From: Lates calcarifer
Lineage: Eukaryota > Chordata > Actinopteri > Centropomidae
Direction: 5' to 3'
DNA: 64,000 nucleotides
Assembly (NCBI RefSeq): GCF_001640805.2
Contig: NC_066843.1
Location: 22,754,242-22,818,241 of the forward strand
Shown here: in pieces, positions 14,709-25,608 of the stretch
Layout: each line of letters starts with the position of its first letter
Numbering within the stretch: the stretch's first letter is position 1
Notes under the pieces: model-generated
What the model was told of the DNA's origin: nothing
Database searches by the model: none
What the model saw: the letters and a program-made list of their open reading frames with translations, nothing else
Program-made: the position numbers and the translations under genes

Positions 14709-17172
14709 TATATATATCTCTACTTCTTCTCTGCTTTGCTGATGGATGGCCTCAGATAGGATTGTCTGCCCAGTCCTCAACTTGCTGCCATCAGTGTATG
14801 AGTATGCTAAAGTGCTCAATGAAGGCAGTCCATAAAACAGATGTCAGCCATATGTCAGTGAAGCAAAGCAAACTACACCTCTGGAGTACACTGTCACTGT
14901 CTCCAGGCAAACTCTAGTGCCTGAAAAACTTCAACTTGGTTCCATGAAAAAGTTACAGTCGCTCAATTTGACCTTCTCAAGCACTGCAGTGCTATCAGTA
15001 GTTAAAAGATCTTGACAAAAGAAAAATAAAGTGATTGAATCATGGTGAGGTGATGAGTGCATGATGAGCAGCCTTTTTAAGAGGAATAATAATGTTTTAT
15101 GTGTTTACAGGGATACTAAGACTTTACAGTGAATAATTGTTTCTGTGTTTCACCTTTTACTCAGTGTCGGTTTGGAGTTTGATCTTTGGTTGTTTGTGAA
15201 GCCACTTACTCAACAGGACTGCTTACATTAGTGACGACACTGCACAAGAAGCTGATAGTAACCTGTGGTTAAAGTTTGTCCTCGAGGTTTTATGACTTGA
15301 TTGAAGTCGCATTAGGAGACTGTATTTGGGTGGAAGCTGAGGTTAACATAAGGCCACTGGTCCAACCTGATTTAAGAAACACTATGTGGTGAAGGCAGTG
15401 ATTCGGCTCCAGCAGTCACTTGTTTATTTATTTTCTTGATGAAGAACCATGTTTAGGGATGCCCTCTGATATAACAGTAAAAATACTCTGATTAGTCAAA
15501 TACTCCTTTTAATTTCAAGTCTGTCCAGCAGGTTTAACTACTGCAGCTCTAAACACACTAGTTACCAAGATCACCTGAGCACAAATAAAACGCAGAAATA
15601 AATACAAATCACAAGGTGCTCACATGGCTTCAAAATGAAATGTAAATTAAAATTTCTAAACCTAAATTTCACCCTGCCCTAACACTGTTTTACAATGCAT
15701 AGAAAAGAGCAGCATCTTGTAAATATCGTGCCTCTTCATGGAGAACATCTCCCATGCTACTACACCTGTTATATGGTGCAGTCAGTAGTGGGGTAATGAT
15801 GTGTTTCTGTAATGTCACACAGTCTTAGGAAATACTTAACTGTTATTTCAAAGTCAGGCAGATATAAAGAACATAATGATTTTATCTGTAGTAATTAAGA
15901 TAGACAGCAGAATTTGACCAGGGAAAACAGGTCACCAGCTCTTAATTATAACCCTTCTCATCATTAAGTCATCAGGAATGCGTGATTGTGTCCTAATAGT
16001 GCATTGTCACGGAGGGCGCCTGTGCAGTATGTGAGGCAATCAAAGCCTGCTGCCAAATCTGTTCACTGTGACAGAATCATCCTGTTATAAAGCTTCCAAA
16101 GCCAGCAAAGTCTGTGTGTTATATGGATCTTCTACATTTTAATAAGCTCATTGTCATCAAGTAATCAAATGATCTCTCCTCTTACTGGCTGTCTGACCTC
16201 CATCTCCTGTAGGAAACAGGTAAGCACACCTCTGGAGCTCTCATAAATTCCAGCACACACACTGTATCTGTCACAGGGTAAGATAATAGCTATACCCTAA
16301 CCCTTTTACCCTGACACCTTGGGGGAACCACAATGTGTCACTGTGAGGATTTAGTGCTGAGACTCTGGATAATTATGTGCTGAGTTGCCTGAGTCCCTGA
16401 ACTTTTCCATTGCCCCATCATGCTGTTCATTGAGAAATGTTCACTGACAATAACCTCACTGTACTGTGTATCATTCAAGTGAAAGAGAAGCAGTAACTCT
16501 GACCCAAACAGATTGATGATTGATAGGAGAGAGGACCTTTGGGACATCACTAAGTCACCACTCTCCACATATAGCGATAACCACATCCTGCTTGAGGTCA
16601 GTGAAACATTTACACTGATTATATAATGCTGCTCTGATTTCACTGACCAATGGTTTCATCATGTTCCTCCCTGAGAACATCATGTAAATAAGAATTAGAA
16701 CTTCATATTTAGTGGAGATATCTCAGTGTAAGATGACAAAGACAAAGCTGACTTGGAAATAAGGTTTGAAATCAGTGGCGACACAAAGCTGACAATGAGG
16801 TGCAGGTAAAGCAGGGCTGGCTGCTCTGCTAAGGTAAGGTTTTTCTATATCTCAGACTCTGCTGTTACTTTATTTACCTGCACTGAGCAGAATGTAACAG
16901 CTGGTTTTAACACTTGTAGTTAAAGTTGTTAAAGGTGCAAAATGTCCAAAAGAGCAAAACAAAAAAGGCAATTCATTGAGATGGGAGACAAAACATTTAG
17001 TAAATAAATAGGATGCATCTCTAATCTATCACAAATGAACAGCACATTACCTGGTCAAACAGGACACACTGACTGGATTTAAACTGATTTAAAGAGTTTT
17101 ACCTGGAGCACTGAGCCACAAGTTCTTCTGCAGTGAGAGAGCGAGCTGACGGCTGATCAAGGAGGATGCCAT
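821..17172 (-). CDS. abat: 4-aminobutyrate aminotransferase (GABA transaminase), complete coding region in 15 coding exons
   Basis: PLP-dependent mitochondrial enzyme that moves the amino group of GABA to 2-oxoglutarate, giving succinic semialdehyde. Coding exons in transcript order: 17172-17103, 11601-11504, 11416-11387, 10723-10606, 6514-6465, 6287-6207, 6116-6024, 5400-5338, 5212-5149, 4251-4103, 3776-3639, 2798-2631, 2284-2138, 1626-1515, 942-821. Borders are GT-AG and phases agree; the sum is 1503 nt, 500 codons plus TAA, the human ABAT length as I know it. The N-terminus is Ser/Arg/Leu-rich, like a mitochondrial presequence. The exon at 6116-6024 encodes [10 protein letters not shown] with the Cys-x2-Cys known to hold an Fe-S cluster in the mammalian enzyme. 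The exon at 2798-2631 encodes VDEVQTGGG and SFSKK, the latter holding the PLP-binding lysine. One exon is only 30 nt. No frame break was seen. Confidence 0.97.
7025..7460 (-). mobile_element. Fragment of an L1/Tx1-type LINE reverse transcriptase
   Basis: The minus-strand translation contains a piece resembling the start of an L1/Tx1 reverse transcriptase: a segment ending in [12 protein letters not shown] (family pattern SPGPDGFPAEFYK) at about 7162-7240. A frame break follows, then [20 protein letters not shown] (family pattern ...LITLIPKPGKDPT). It is interrupted by a stop and frame change, so it is a dead fragment within an abat intron. Clade assignment rests on these motifs only. Confidence 0.7.
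8095..8160. repeat. (CA)n microsatellite, about 66 bp uninterrupted
   Basis: Pure CA dinucleotide array inside an abat intron, one of the longest uninterrupted dinucleotide arrays in the window and probably polymorphic. The short open frames reading through it are artefacts. Confidence 0.95.
9620..10110 (+). mobile_element. Degraded L2/jockey-like LINE reverse transcriptase fragment
   Basis: The plus-strand translation at about 9648-9770 reads [12 protein letters not shown] followed by [13 protein letters not shown]. This is the [12 protein letters not shown]...[13 protein letters not shown] signature of fish L2/jockey-type LINEs, with the FADD aspartate pair damaged (AGD). After a gap, 9858-10000 continues with the C-terminal part of the same kind of protein ([11 protein letters not shown], then [10 protein letters not shown]). 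Stops and frame changes make it a fossil. It is more decayed than the related piece at about 13600-14480. Confidence 0.7.
11310..11374. repeat. (CA)n-rich microsatellite next to an abat microexon
   Basis: Imperfect CA/CG-dinucleotide array ending about 13 bp from the splice donor of the 30-nt abat exon (11416-11387). In the abat transcript it would read as a UG repeat just inside the intron. Confidence 0.9.
12049..12400 (+). repeat. Dispersed teleost repeat, copy 1
   Basis: A family seen at least four times in this window. Shared landmarks are GAGTCTGATCTGTGATGACA at the left and, further right, CACTGTCGCCTAGTGCTGCT. Other copies: 24725-24960 (right half with a TTGAC-repeat tail), 35141-35350 (left half) and 52935-53100 (right half). 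The simple-repeat tail suggests the 3' end of a LINE or SINE; I cannot name the family. Confidence 0.75.
13600..14480 (+). mobile_element. L2/jockey-like LINE reverse transcriptase fragment
   Basis: Plus-strand frames at 13662-14021 and 14143-14415 give consecutive pieces of a fish L2/jockey-type reverse transcriptase: [20 protein letters not shown], then [20 protein letters not shown] with the FADD catalytic box, then the C-terminal part with [20 protein letters not shown]. In-frame stops and at least one frameshift separate them, and the N-terminal endonuclease is missing. It is a 5'-truncated dead copy in the abat intron at 11602-17102. Confidence 0.8.
14581..14716. repeat. Compound (TG)n-(TA)n-poly(T)-(TA)n array
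   Basis: A TG run, a TA run, about 95 consecutive T, then another TA run. The order TA-poly(T)-TA is roughly symmetric. It may be the A-tail of a minus-strand retroelement insertion that later expanded. Homopolymer length here is unlikely to be exact in any assembly. Confidence 0.9.
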
Positions 17173-17819
17173 GATACAACTGTCAACAGACAGGAAAGAG
17201 TGTGAGACAGAGGCAGCACCTGCACTCAGGGTCCAACTTCACCAAGTCACCTACAGGACAGAGAGAGAGAGAGAGAGAGAGGGGAACAGGGAGAGGGGTG
17301 AATGATATTCATCTATGAAGTGGAGAAGAGAAAACCAATCAGCTGCTACATCCACTAAATGTAATAATTTTAACTGATCTGAGCTTTGCCCTGTGATCGG
17401 CTCAGCCTACAACTGCAGTGCTGGGAAGTGTACTCATGTCTAATTCTCTGTAGCTATGTTACTACTACATGTGTGTTTCATTGTGTCTCTTTGCACGCAG
17501 TCTACTTTCTTTATACCTCACTGTTTTATTCTGCTATTTTCACTGTTTCAATGTGCCTATGTATCTGTATCTGTCCCTGTCAAATAAACCAATAAATTCA
17601 TTAAATAAGTTACTTGAAAACTGTAATCAATTACTCATTACACATTACTCACTGAAAATAATATATTAATAACAATAACTCAGCAACAAAAGTAATGTAT
17701 TACATTACTCATAACTTTACTCCCTTTACCATCTTTTCCATTTAACACGTGTAGAAACAGAAAAACAAACACTGCAGTTTAACATGCAGCAGCAGAATCG
17801 CCTCCTTGCAGTTGTTTCC

Positions 17820-18100
17820 CTCCACCAACCAGTCACATCACAGGAAACATGGTCAGAATCCACTGTTTCTGAGTTATGATGTTGAATGATGATATCAGCC
17901 AAAAGAGTGTTTTTGCAGAATATTATGATGTCACAGTGAAGTTGACCTTTGACCTTTTGATTGAGAAACCTATCCTAATTTTGTCATAATTAGTGTATGA
18001 ACTCTAAAGTTATGGCCTAAGATGTGCTGACCGTGACCTTTGACCTTTAACCACCAAAATCAAATTTGAAGAAATTCCCTAAGGAATGGGATTACAATCC
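17820..18100 (+). repeat. Dispersed repeat with TGACCTTTGACCTTT motif
   Basis: Contains TTGACCTTTGACCTTTTGAT and GTGACCTTTGACCTTTAACC followed by ACCACCAAAATCAAATTTGA. This word combination recurs in many teleost genomes. A related shorter copy lies at about 19660-19810 (TTGTATGCCTCCACCAACTG ... TTTGACCACAAAAATCGAAT). Class not known to me. Confidence 0.6.
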
Positions 18101-19659
18101 AAAAACAGAATGTCTCCAGCCTTAGATGTCACCAGTGTGGAGGCATAACAGGTGTACAGATACCTGTGGTGAACATCTGCCACACACACACAATTTAAAC
18201 ACAACAGATTACCTGGAGTGTTTTTCCCCTTTTCTCCTCTTTTTGGTAGAGGCTACTGTCTACTGTGCACCTCAACCATATTCTAGATCAGTCTAAGCAC
18301 TGAACCCAGAGACCAAACTGATATCAACCCTCCATCGAACTCAGCAGGACAGGCCTCCTGGGATTAGTTAAGTGCAATATAATTACTGAAATTCAGTCCC
18401 TCAATTCCCTTACACTACTCATGACTGCGATTTTAAAGATGTGGACATTTGTATTGACAACCATTTCATGACAAAAGAGGAGATGTAAGAAAAACTGGGC
18501 AGAGTGAGGCAGGGAGAAGCACGGCTGTCTGCTCTCTCTCCCCTCTCATCTCCTGCTCTTATATAACACTGGTAGCAAGAACAGGAAAATTCCGGCTATC
18601 TGCTTTCACATAGAGAAGGGAACCCTGGTCTTTCATACACACTCACAGACACACACATGCCCATGCACATGCACACATGCACACATACACACACATGCAT
18701 GCACACACACACAGATGGTTTCTTGGCAACACCTCGTGAACTGGATGAAACTGGTTTAGAGTATGAGAGTTACACAAGACTGCATCTTCATTGCCCAGGA
18801 GGGGTGGGGTGGGTTATGTGAGGGGGTGTATTATAAAGTGATTGAGGACGGCTGTAGGAACACAGCGAGTCTGAACTGGGATAAGCTGGAATCCAAACAC
18901 AAAGGGAGTGAAACAGCAATGATGCCTAATGAATACTGGAGCTGGGAGGTAATGAATACCTGATGCTGAGTGAGGTTTCAGTGGTCCTAACCACACACAC
19001 CTCATTACAGGAAAGAATATCAGGATTTTACTCACTGATTATCAAAGCACCACTGACATCAAAATGGGATTTACATTATCTGGCTGTATGCACTCGTTTA
19101 TTTACATCCAACATTCAAGTTGTGGTGTACAGTGACCACGGGAGTGTTAGCTGCCAGCTGCTCTGGGTAATGCTAGAGAAGAGCTACTTTATATCTGCTG
19201 TCTGAACAATGCAAAGATGTTTATAGTTGTTCTAAACAGCCACACTTGAAGAAGGAATGAGAAGCCTGCTGTCACTGAGAGGAGTAATCATTCAAATTTA
19301 CAGACAACAGCACCCATCAGTGCCAGAAACAGCTGAATAAAGAATGACCAAAAAGCAAGAGAGAGACCAGAGAGTTCAAACCCTGCTTACTCTCTCACCT
19401 CAACACACTCCTGCCCAATCACTGCATGATGTCACTGTGAATGCTGGACTGTTGGTTTCAGCAAGTTACTGGACACAGGAACCAAAAATGTCAGAAATGT
19501 GTGGGGGGAGGGAATTTCCAGGGTTGTTCCACCAACAAGCAGTTTTGATCAAACACACTAGCAGCTTCAAGTTCGTCTCCAGACCCTTTTTAAGTATGTA
19601 AAATACTCTGCTGTGACTGATATTTAGTTTAACATAAAGTGTTAAACTAGAATCAACCC

Positions 19660-19810
19660 CTCGTGGTTGTATGCCTCCACCAACTGGTCTATTTGCACTT
19701 CATTAGCCTGTGAATTCTAGAATTATGGCCAAATACATGTTTTGTGAGGTCAGGGTGACATTTGACCACAAAAATCGAATCAGTTCATCTTTGTGTGCGA
19801 GAAATAGTGA
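19660..19810 (+). repeat. Second, shorter copy of the TTTGACCACAAAA repeat
   Basis: Starts with GGTTGTATGCCTCCACCAAC and ends near AATCAGTTCATCTTTGTGTG, matching the layout of the element at 17820-18100. Located in the first abat intron. Confidence 0.5.
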
Positions 19811-22800
19811 TCATTATTCAGCAGGAAAAAAATTGATCCCTGAATTTCATCTGACAATAGATTTCTTAATTTCTTATTAATCTTAATAAAATAGATACAT
19901 TAAAAAACCCATCCTGTTTCAGACTACACTATGGTACACAGTTACTGAGTTTATATTTTAGCATGAATCAAAAATAATACAGATCTGCTTCACTGGGGTG
20001 AAAACCTGAGTACACCTGAGAAATGAGGCAGGTATACGTCTGTTTTATCTGCCTGACCTACAGCTACAGCTGCAGTATCAAACAAACACAGCATCAAATA
20101 CATTTGAGCTGTTTAGAAAAACCCACTGAAAAGTTCAGTTGCCCTGCCACCTACAGCATGGAAGGTGGCAGCTCTCAGCTTTAACCGGATGATTAACCTG
20201 ATGATCTGTTGATCACCAATGAAAGGAGACACCATATTTAACTCTAAACACAGTTTAACCAAACAGCTCAGAGCTGTTAGAAGCCCAGTATCAGCAGCAG
20301 TTAACAGTTACTGATGATTCCTAAAAGCTGATGGTAAAACCACCAACACCTATTCAGCCAACATTCACTATCTTAATGTCCAGTTTGTTCATATGGTCAC
20401 GGTTTTTCACTTACAGCTTCAGTCATTGCTATTCCCCAGTGAGAACCAAGTTTGACATCTCCAACCTGTCACCATGGCAACCACATAGGCACAAAAGGAA
20501 AAGAGAGAGGCCGAGGTTGGTGTGTGCCTTGGTTTCTAAAGAGACTGAGCTACACAGAAGTGTTATCATCACTGAGTTTTCTCCCAGGCCATATTCATCC
20601 ACTCACTGTACTGTCTCCTGTACAGTGTACCACCCCCCCACCCCCCAACAGCCAGTTCAATACCACAGTTAAACCAAAGTTCACTGGAATTTTATCTACA
20701 TTTAATTTATCCTGGTAGGAACTTTTGTGTGTTATGTTTCTGTCTTTTGAGGAGCTGCACAAGTTAATGACCCATCTACTGTATCAAAGAAACAGAACAT
20801 GAATAAATACAACACTAACAGTTGTGTGGTGGGTTGTGATTAACCAATGATTTTTAAAACAAGTTTCCATTCAGCTGTAAGAGTGAGGCTGCTGCTGATG
20901 CTTCTCCATGAAGAGTGTGAGTGTGTGACCTGCAGCTGTCAGTTATCAGAGTACACAGAGCATGTTTCTGTTTCCTCTGTTGAGGAGGAAAACTAGTTTG
21001 AGAACATCATACATTGAGGTTGAGCAACTAATCCAACACTTATGCAACCTGACCTCCTGTCTCAATCGATTTATTGAACAATAGCTGGCTGCCACACACC
21101 TGAGAGTGTAGAGGTGAGAATAGCACAGCAGCGTGCTATGTGGGTTCATTTTATGATTCGAGGTGGCACTGATTCACCCACCGCATTGTTCAAGGTGATG
21201 TAGTTATCCTGTTCAATATGAGTCAGACAGACACGAGACTCAAAGGTTGGAGAACAGAAGCCGGGGGGGTGGGGGGGGGACGTATGGGCAAAGTTTGTCT
21301 TCAGCCAACACCAGACATGACAGGACAAAGCTGAATGCAAATGCTGATGGGACAGGGCAGAGTGACGTGTTCAGTGTGGTGAGTGTGTGGCAGCTGAGCT
21401 GAGCATCACAGCAGATTAGCAGTAAACTGTGAAGGTTCAGTTTAGGCTACAGTCAGTCAGAGTATGGTGATGAGGTTTAACCCTGAAGATAGTAGTTCAC
21501 AACCACAGCTTCAAACATATTCACAACATTCAAATCCATTTCTAATACCGTCTGATAAAAGACAAGACAGAACAGAGAATGACTTATTTTGATTTTCCTG
21601 TCTCTGCAAACAAATTCCTAAATCCATTCTCAGCTGCATTCCTATTAGTCATAACAGAGGTAACAGTGACAGCTCACACTGACAGCATAACATCACATAG
21701 AGTATAGAATATGGTGGCGATTCAGTTCATTTATTTGGACTGTCAGCCATTGTGTGCTATGCTCCTTCACCAGTAGGTGTCTCTGAGGCAGGTCCAATTT
21801 CTAAAGTCATTATTAAAGCAGATACTGGTGAAATATATCCAGCAGCACCAAGACACTGAACACTGCTGCTCTCATGTTGATGCTCTCACAGGACCTAAAG
21901 TGGACCACTAGACATCATTCAGTCACAGAATATCTCACAATACATTGATTGATATATCATTTCAACCATGCGTACTAACATTAGATACAAAATTAACAGT
22001 CAATACATGGCAATTAAACCTGGATACGCTGACTCTGCTGACAGGAGGACTTGAAGCCTGCCTGACACCACAACCTCACACAGTTCAGCAAGTTGGATTC
22101 TGACCTGAATTTCCAAAGACACATCTCTAACATAACACATAAAACTTGTCTTCTATTTTTTGGAAAATGACATGTGGGGTTGGAGGCTGCTTTTCTGAGA
22201 CTGATGCAGAAAACAATTCTTCCAGCCCGGTCTCCACAGCATCACTCTGACCTGCTTATCCAAACCTATCAGACCTCAGGTCATCAGGCTCAGGCCTTCT
22301 GGTTGTTCCAACACTTCCATCTAAAGCTGGTTTGTATTTTGGGTTTGATGAAGGCTCCTAGAATATCATGAATATTAGACAGGCGCCAACATTAACACTG
22401 AAACTGGTCTGGGAAAGGGAAATCTGCTGTCCTGTCCACTGGTGACCTGACATTACATTGATAAAAAAGACTGTTGTGTAATCACAGCTGCAGTGTGGTG
22501 TTACTGAACACTGGAGCTGCTAGATTCCACAGCTGGGCTATTTGATCTGCAGGCGTATGATCATCAGAATAAAGCTGGAGACAGAGACAGAGACAGAGAG
22601 GTGGATATTTGTCAAATCTAAGTGTTGTCAGAGTCTGGTAAACACAGCCATGATGCAGAACAAAGAACTCCACTGACTATACTGTGTAGCACTGCCACAT
22701 ATTACGTAGCCTGTAGCACACACTAAACGCACCACACAGACAGAAGTAGTAGCCCGTGCACACTAGTGAGTATGAGCTAATACGGGAAGTGAAACTGGAC

Positions 22801-23321
22801 AACGGGATTTATTCATTTCCATTAACCTGGAATCTCTGAAGCTCTGACTCAACCCTACATGGGCTCACTTGGTATGCAGATGAAGTTATTGAAGCTTTTT
22901 CAGATAATGATAGCAGGAGCTGAACACTGTTTGGATCTGGTTTCGCTTGGCTGACTGAAGCATCACCATCACTTACCTACACACCTGGAGAGTTCTGGAC
23001 CTGCCAGCAGCCTCTTGATCTGGAACTTACTGTTAATTATTCAATTCCTTCATTTCCTTCATTTCCAGCTGCAGGAGCCCAGAACAACATGAACAACCAG
23101 TTCCTTTAAAAATCTCCCTGTCATGTAGTGATAAACAGTTTCTCGTTGTGTAGTTTGACTGTGGTTGTTGGTCAGCCTGTGCTGAATACTGACTTATTCC
23201 TGTAAACTTCTCTCATCCGCGTGAAGGTGAGAGATGTGGATCCATGTAGACTAGTGACCAGGACTACACATATCTTGGAACAGTGAGGAGACTCAGCGGT
23301 CTGAGATTATGTGATCTCAGT

Positions 23322-23332
23322 CCTCTCTCTCG

Positions 23333-23387
<55 letters not shown>
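23322..23387. repeat. Compound (CT)n-(GT)n-(GA)n microsatellite
   Basis: Consecutive CT, GT and GA dinucleotide runs about 0.4 kb downstream (in transcript sense) of the putative abat 5' exon. The CT and GA runs are complementary and could pair as a hairpin with the GT run in the loop. Confidence 0.9.
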
Positions 23388-23754
23388 CATCCACAGGACT
23401 GAGGCATTTTAAACTTGTGTAATGTGTTTACCGCTTTTCTTCTGATAGATCTGGCTCCTGCTGGATCAGACTGGTTCACACACTGCAGCTTATGGATCAA
23501 TAACGTCACAGTCCACTAACCAAGCTGACTTGTTTTGTTCTAACAGGTTATATTAGGTCCAGACAGATGCTTCGTCAGCTCCTGACATGGACGGTGCAGA
23601 CTCCGCTGCTGCGCATCCCGGTGCTCTGATGGATCTGCGGTGTAAACACTCGCCGAGCCGAGAGTCGGAGCGACCTGACAGCGGAGTGATCCGAGCGGGT
23701 GTCGGTGCGGTGCTGAGCCGTGTGTCGGTGATGGAGGATGAGAGAGACACTTAC

Positions 23755-23830
23755 CGATGATCCAGCGGCGGTAGGACTAAGGTCTGAGAGGGAGTCCGGT
23801 CTCCGTTAGTCTGTCAACAGCCAGGCCTGC
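23755..23830 (-). other. abat: Probable abat 5' untranslated exon in a CpG-rich promoter region
   Basis: On the minus strand a consensus donor (ATCG|GTAAGT) lies at 23755/23754, in the only clearly CpG-rich stretch upstream of abat (about 23580-23830). The coding exon with the ATG has its own acceptor at 17181-17180, eight nucleotides before the start codon, so a separate upstream non-coding exon is needed. The outer edge (transcription start) is estimated only. CpG-rich promoters are usual for widely expressed vertebrate genes; assigning this exon to abat is inference from order and strand. Confidence 0.6.
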
Positions 23831-24724
23831 TCTCTACAGGAGGAGGGGCTTATTCTCTACCTCACCCCTCCCCCTCTCTTTTTTAAACAAATCTTTATTT
23901 GTATTTAAATATTACACATGTCGATGAAGACACTGTGTTTCAATCGTTACTGGTCTAAATACCCCTGCGTAGAAAACCACAGCAGACGGGGTTAGAGGTA
24001 TGAATAACAGTACGACATATGGAAAATGTATATTCACCTCCAAATGACATCACAACTTCAACATACCTGACAGCTCCACAGGAATCTGCCAAGACCCTGA
24101 CCGCAGGAAACCTGATGGTCTGTGGACAGAGAGAGGATGTTTCTGTTATAAATCCACCGAGGTGTCAAAAATACAACGGCAGCTCGCCCCCCACCCCTCA
24201 CAAGCAGAGCTGCTGTCATAAACATGACTTCTGTTTTTTTTTTTCTCTGGGGATCATGAAATCAGTGATTCAGTGGAGATGACTGATGGCTTAAGAGTTT
24301 ATGGCTTAAATGACTCCCCCATCCTCCCAGGTCAGAGGACAGAAGCAGGAAAATATGTAGGCTATGCAGAGGTCAGCCAGCTGTGTGTCTCACTCCTCAC
24401 CACATGTAGCTGTGATGCTGTTAAACTGAGGAGAGTTTGGATGTTGTTGAGGTGTTTCACTGTGGACAGAGCTCTCTGCTACAAAAACCTGAAAACATCC
24501 ATATGGACATGAGTCATTCTCCTGACATTTCCGCCATTTTTTCTGAAATTAAAGCAACACAAGTCCAGTCATTAACACTGAGTGGTACAAAGGTCAGGGG
24601 TGAACTGCCCAGAGGAAAGAAAGAAAGAAAGAAAGGTTTACATATATTAGGACAACACTGTAGTGCAGGAAGTGGTTCTGTATATTACCATCAGAGTGGT
24701 GAGAAAAGGGCAGCAGAGGAGGAC

Positions 24725-24960
24725 AGACTGAGTCCGGTTCTGCTCGAGGTTTCTGCCTCTTAAAAGGACGTTTTTCCTTACCACTGTCGCCTAGTGCTGC
24801 TCATGGTGGGATCTGTTGGGTTTCTCTCTGTAAATTTTATAAGATAAAGAGTGTGATCTAGACCTGCTCTATATGTACATTGTCTCGAGATAACTTCTGC
24901 TGTGAATTGCCGCTATATAAATAAAATTTGACTTGACTTGACTTGGCTTGACTGGTTGAT
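24725..24960 (+). repeat. Dispersed teleost repeat, copy 2, with TTGAC tail
   Basis: Right half of the family described at 12049-12400, including CACTGTCGCCTAGTGCTGCT and GACCTGCTCTATATGTACAT. It ends in GCTATATAAATAAAATTTGA followed by several TTGAC units. The tandem tail is typical of a retroposed 3' end. Confidence 0.75.
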
Positions 24961-25309
24961 CAGGAGTTCATCCTATAGCAAGATAATGACAAGATGTTAT
25001 CAGCAGCAGCAGCAGGAGATGTTCAGTTTGCACAAACACTAACTTTGATACAGATAACCTTCAGTAAACTGTAAAATAAGACTGATAAATCAAATACAGG
25101 CACACCATAGTAAAGCTGCAGTCATAAGCCACAGGTACAGACTCCAGACTTTTAAACAGTTGTCTCTCTAGTCTTGAGCAAAACGACATGTGTTAACCTG
25201 CATGTCACGCAACGTGTTGAGAACACCTTTATCAGTCAGACTGTTCCAGAGCATGACCACAACATGAGCCCAGAATGCAGCCATGCTAACATCAAGGGAT
25301 CACCAGAGG

Positions 25310-25395
25310 TTTTATAGTTTTTCCTGGAACATTATTGTTTGTTCCAAATTTCACGGAAACCCATCAGATAGTAGTTGTGAGATTTGAGTTGAGAC
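25310..25395 (+). repeat. Small fragment of a dispersed teleost repeat
   Basis: Contains TCCAAATTTCACGGAAACCC followed by ATCAGATAGTAGTTGTGAGA, matching a word pattern (CAAATTTCATGGCAATCCAT ... GATAGTTGTTGAGATATTT) that is common in fish genomes. The same family is better preserved at about 32780-33060. Class unknown to me. Confidence 0.4.
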
Positions 25396-25608
25396 TGTAG
25401 ATGTGCAACTCACGGTGGTGGCAAGAGGAAAAATCAGGCATCAATAAAGACACTGAGAGACATCTTGGAGACATTAATGTCTGAAAAATGTGCCAATTCA
25501 CAAGCATTGTTAAAAACTAAGTACAAACAGAGTTCACTTCATAAAAGGAAGTCATTCAGTATTCAATATCAGTTCAGTTCAGTTTCTCCTGCTTATTCTG
25601 GAATTGTG

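Larger units (their letters stand above)
11602..17102. other. Large abat intron
   Basis: Intron between the presequence exon and the next coding exon. It contains the repeat at 12049-12400, a CT-rich run near 11918-11960, the LINE fragment at 13600-14480 and the compound array at 14581-14716. From 14720 to 17100 I recognise nothing coding or structural. Confidence 0.6.
17180..23754. other. First abat intron (5' UTR to first coding exon)
   Basis: About 6.6 kb with two dispersed repeats (17820-18100, 19660-19810), a GA run at 17262-17281, CA-rich sequence at 18640-18715 and a CT/GT/GA run at 23322-23387. No coding exon was recognised; short frames around 20331-20718 and 22482-22673 lack family resemblance. 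Confidence 0.55.

Noticed and set aside
14472..14917. Frames with long Phe or Lys runs
   Set aside because: Translation of the poly(T) tract at 14612-14705.
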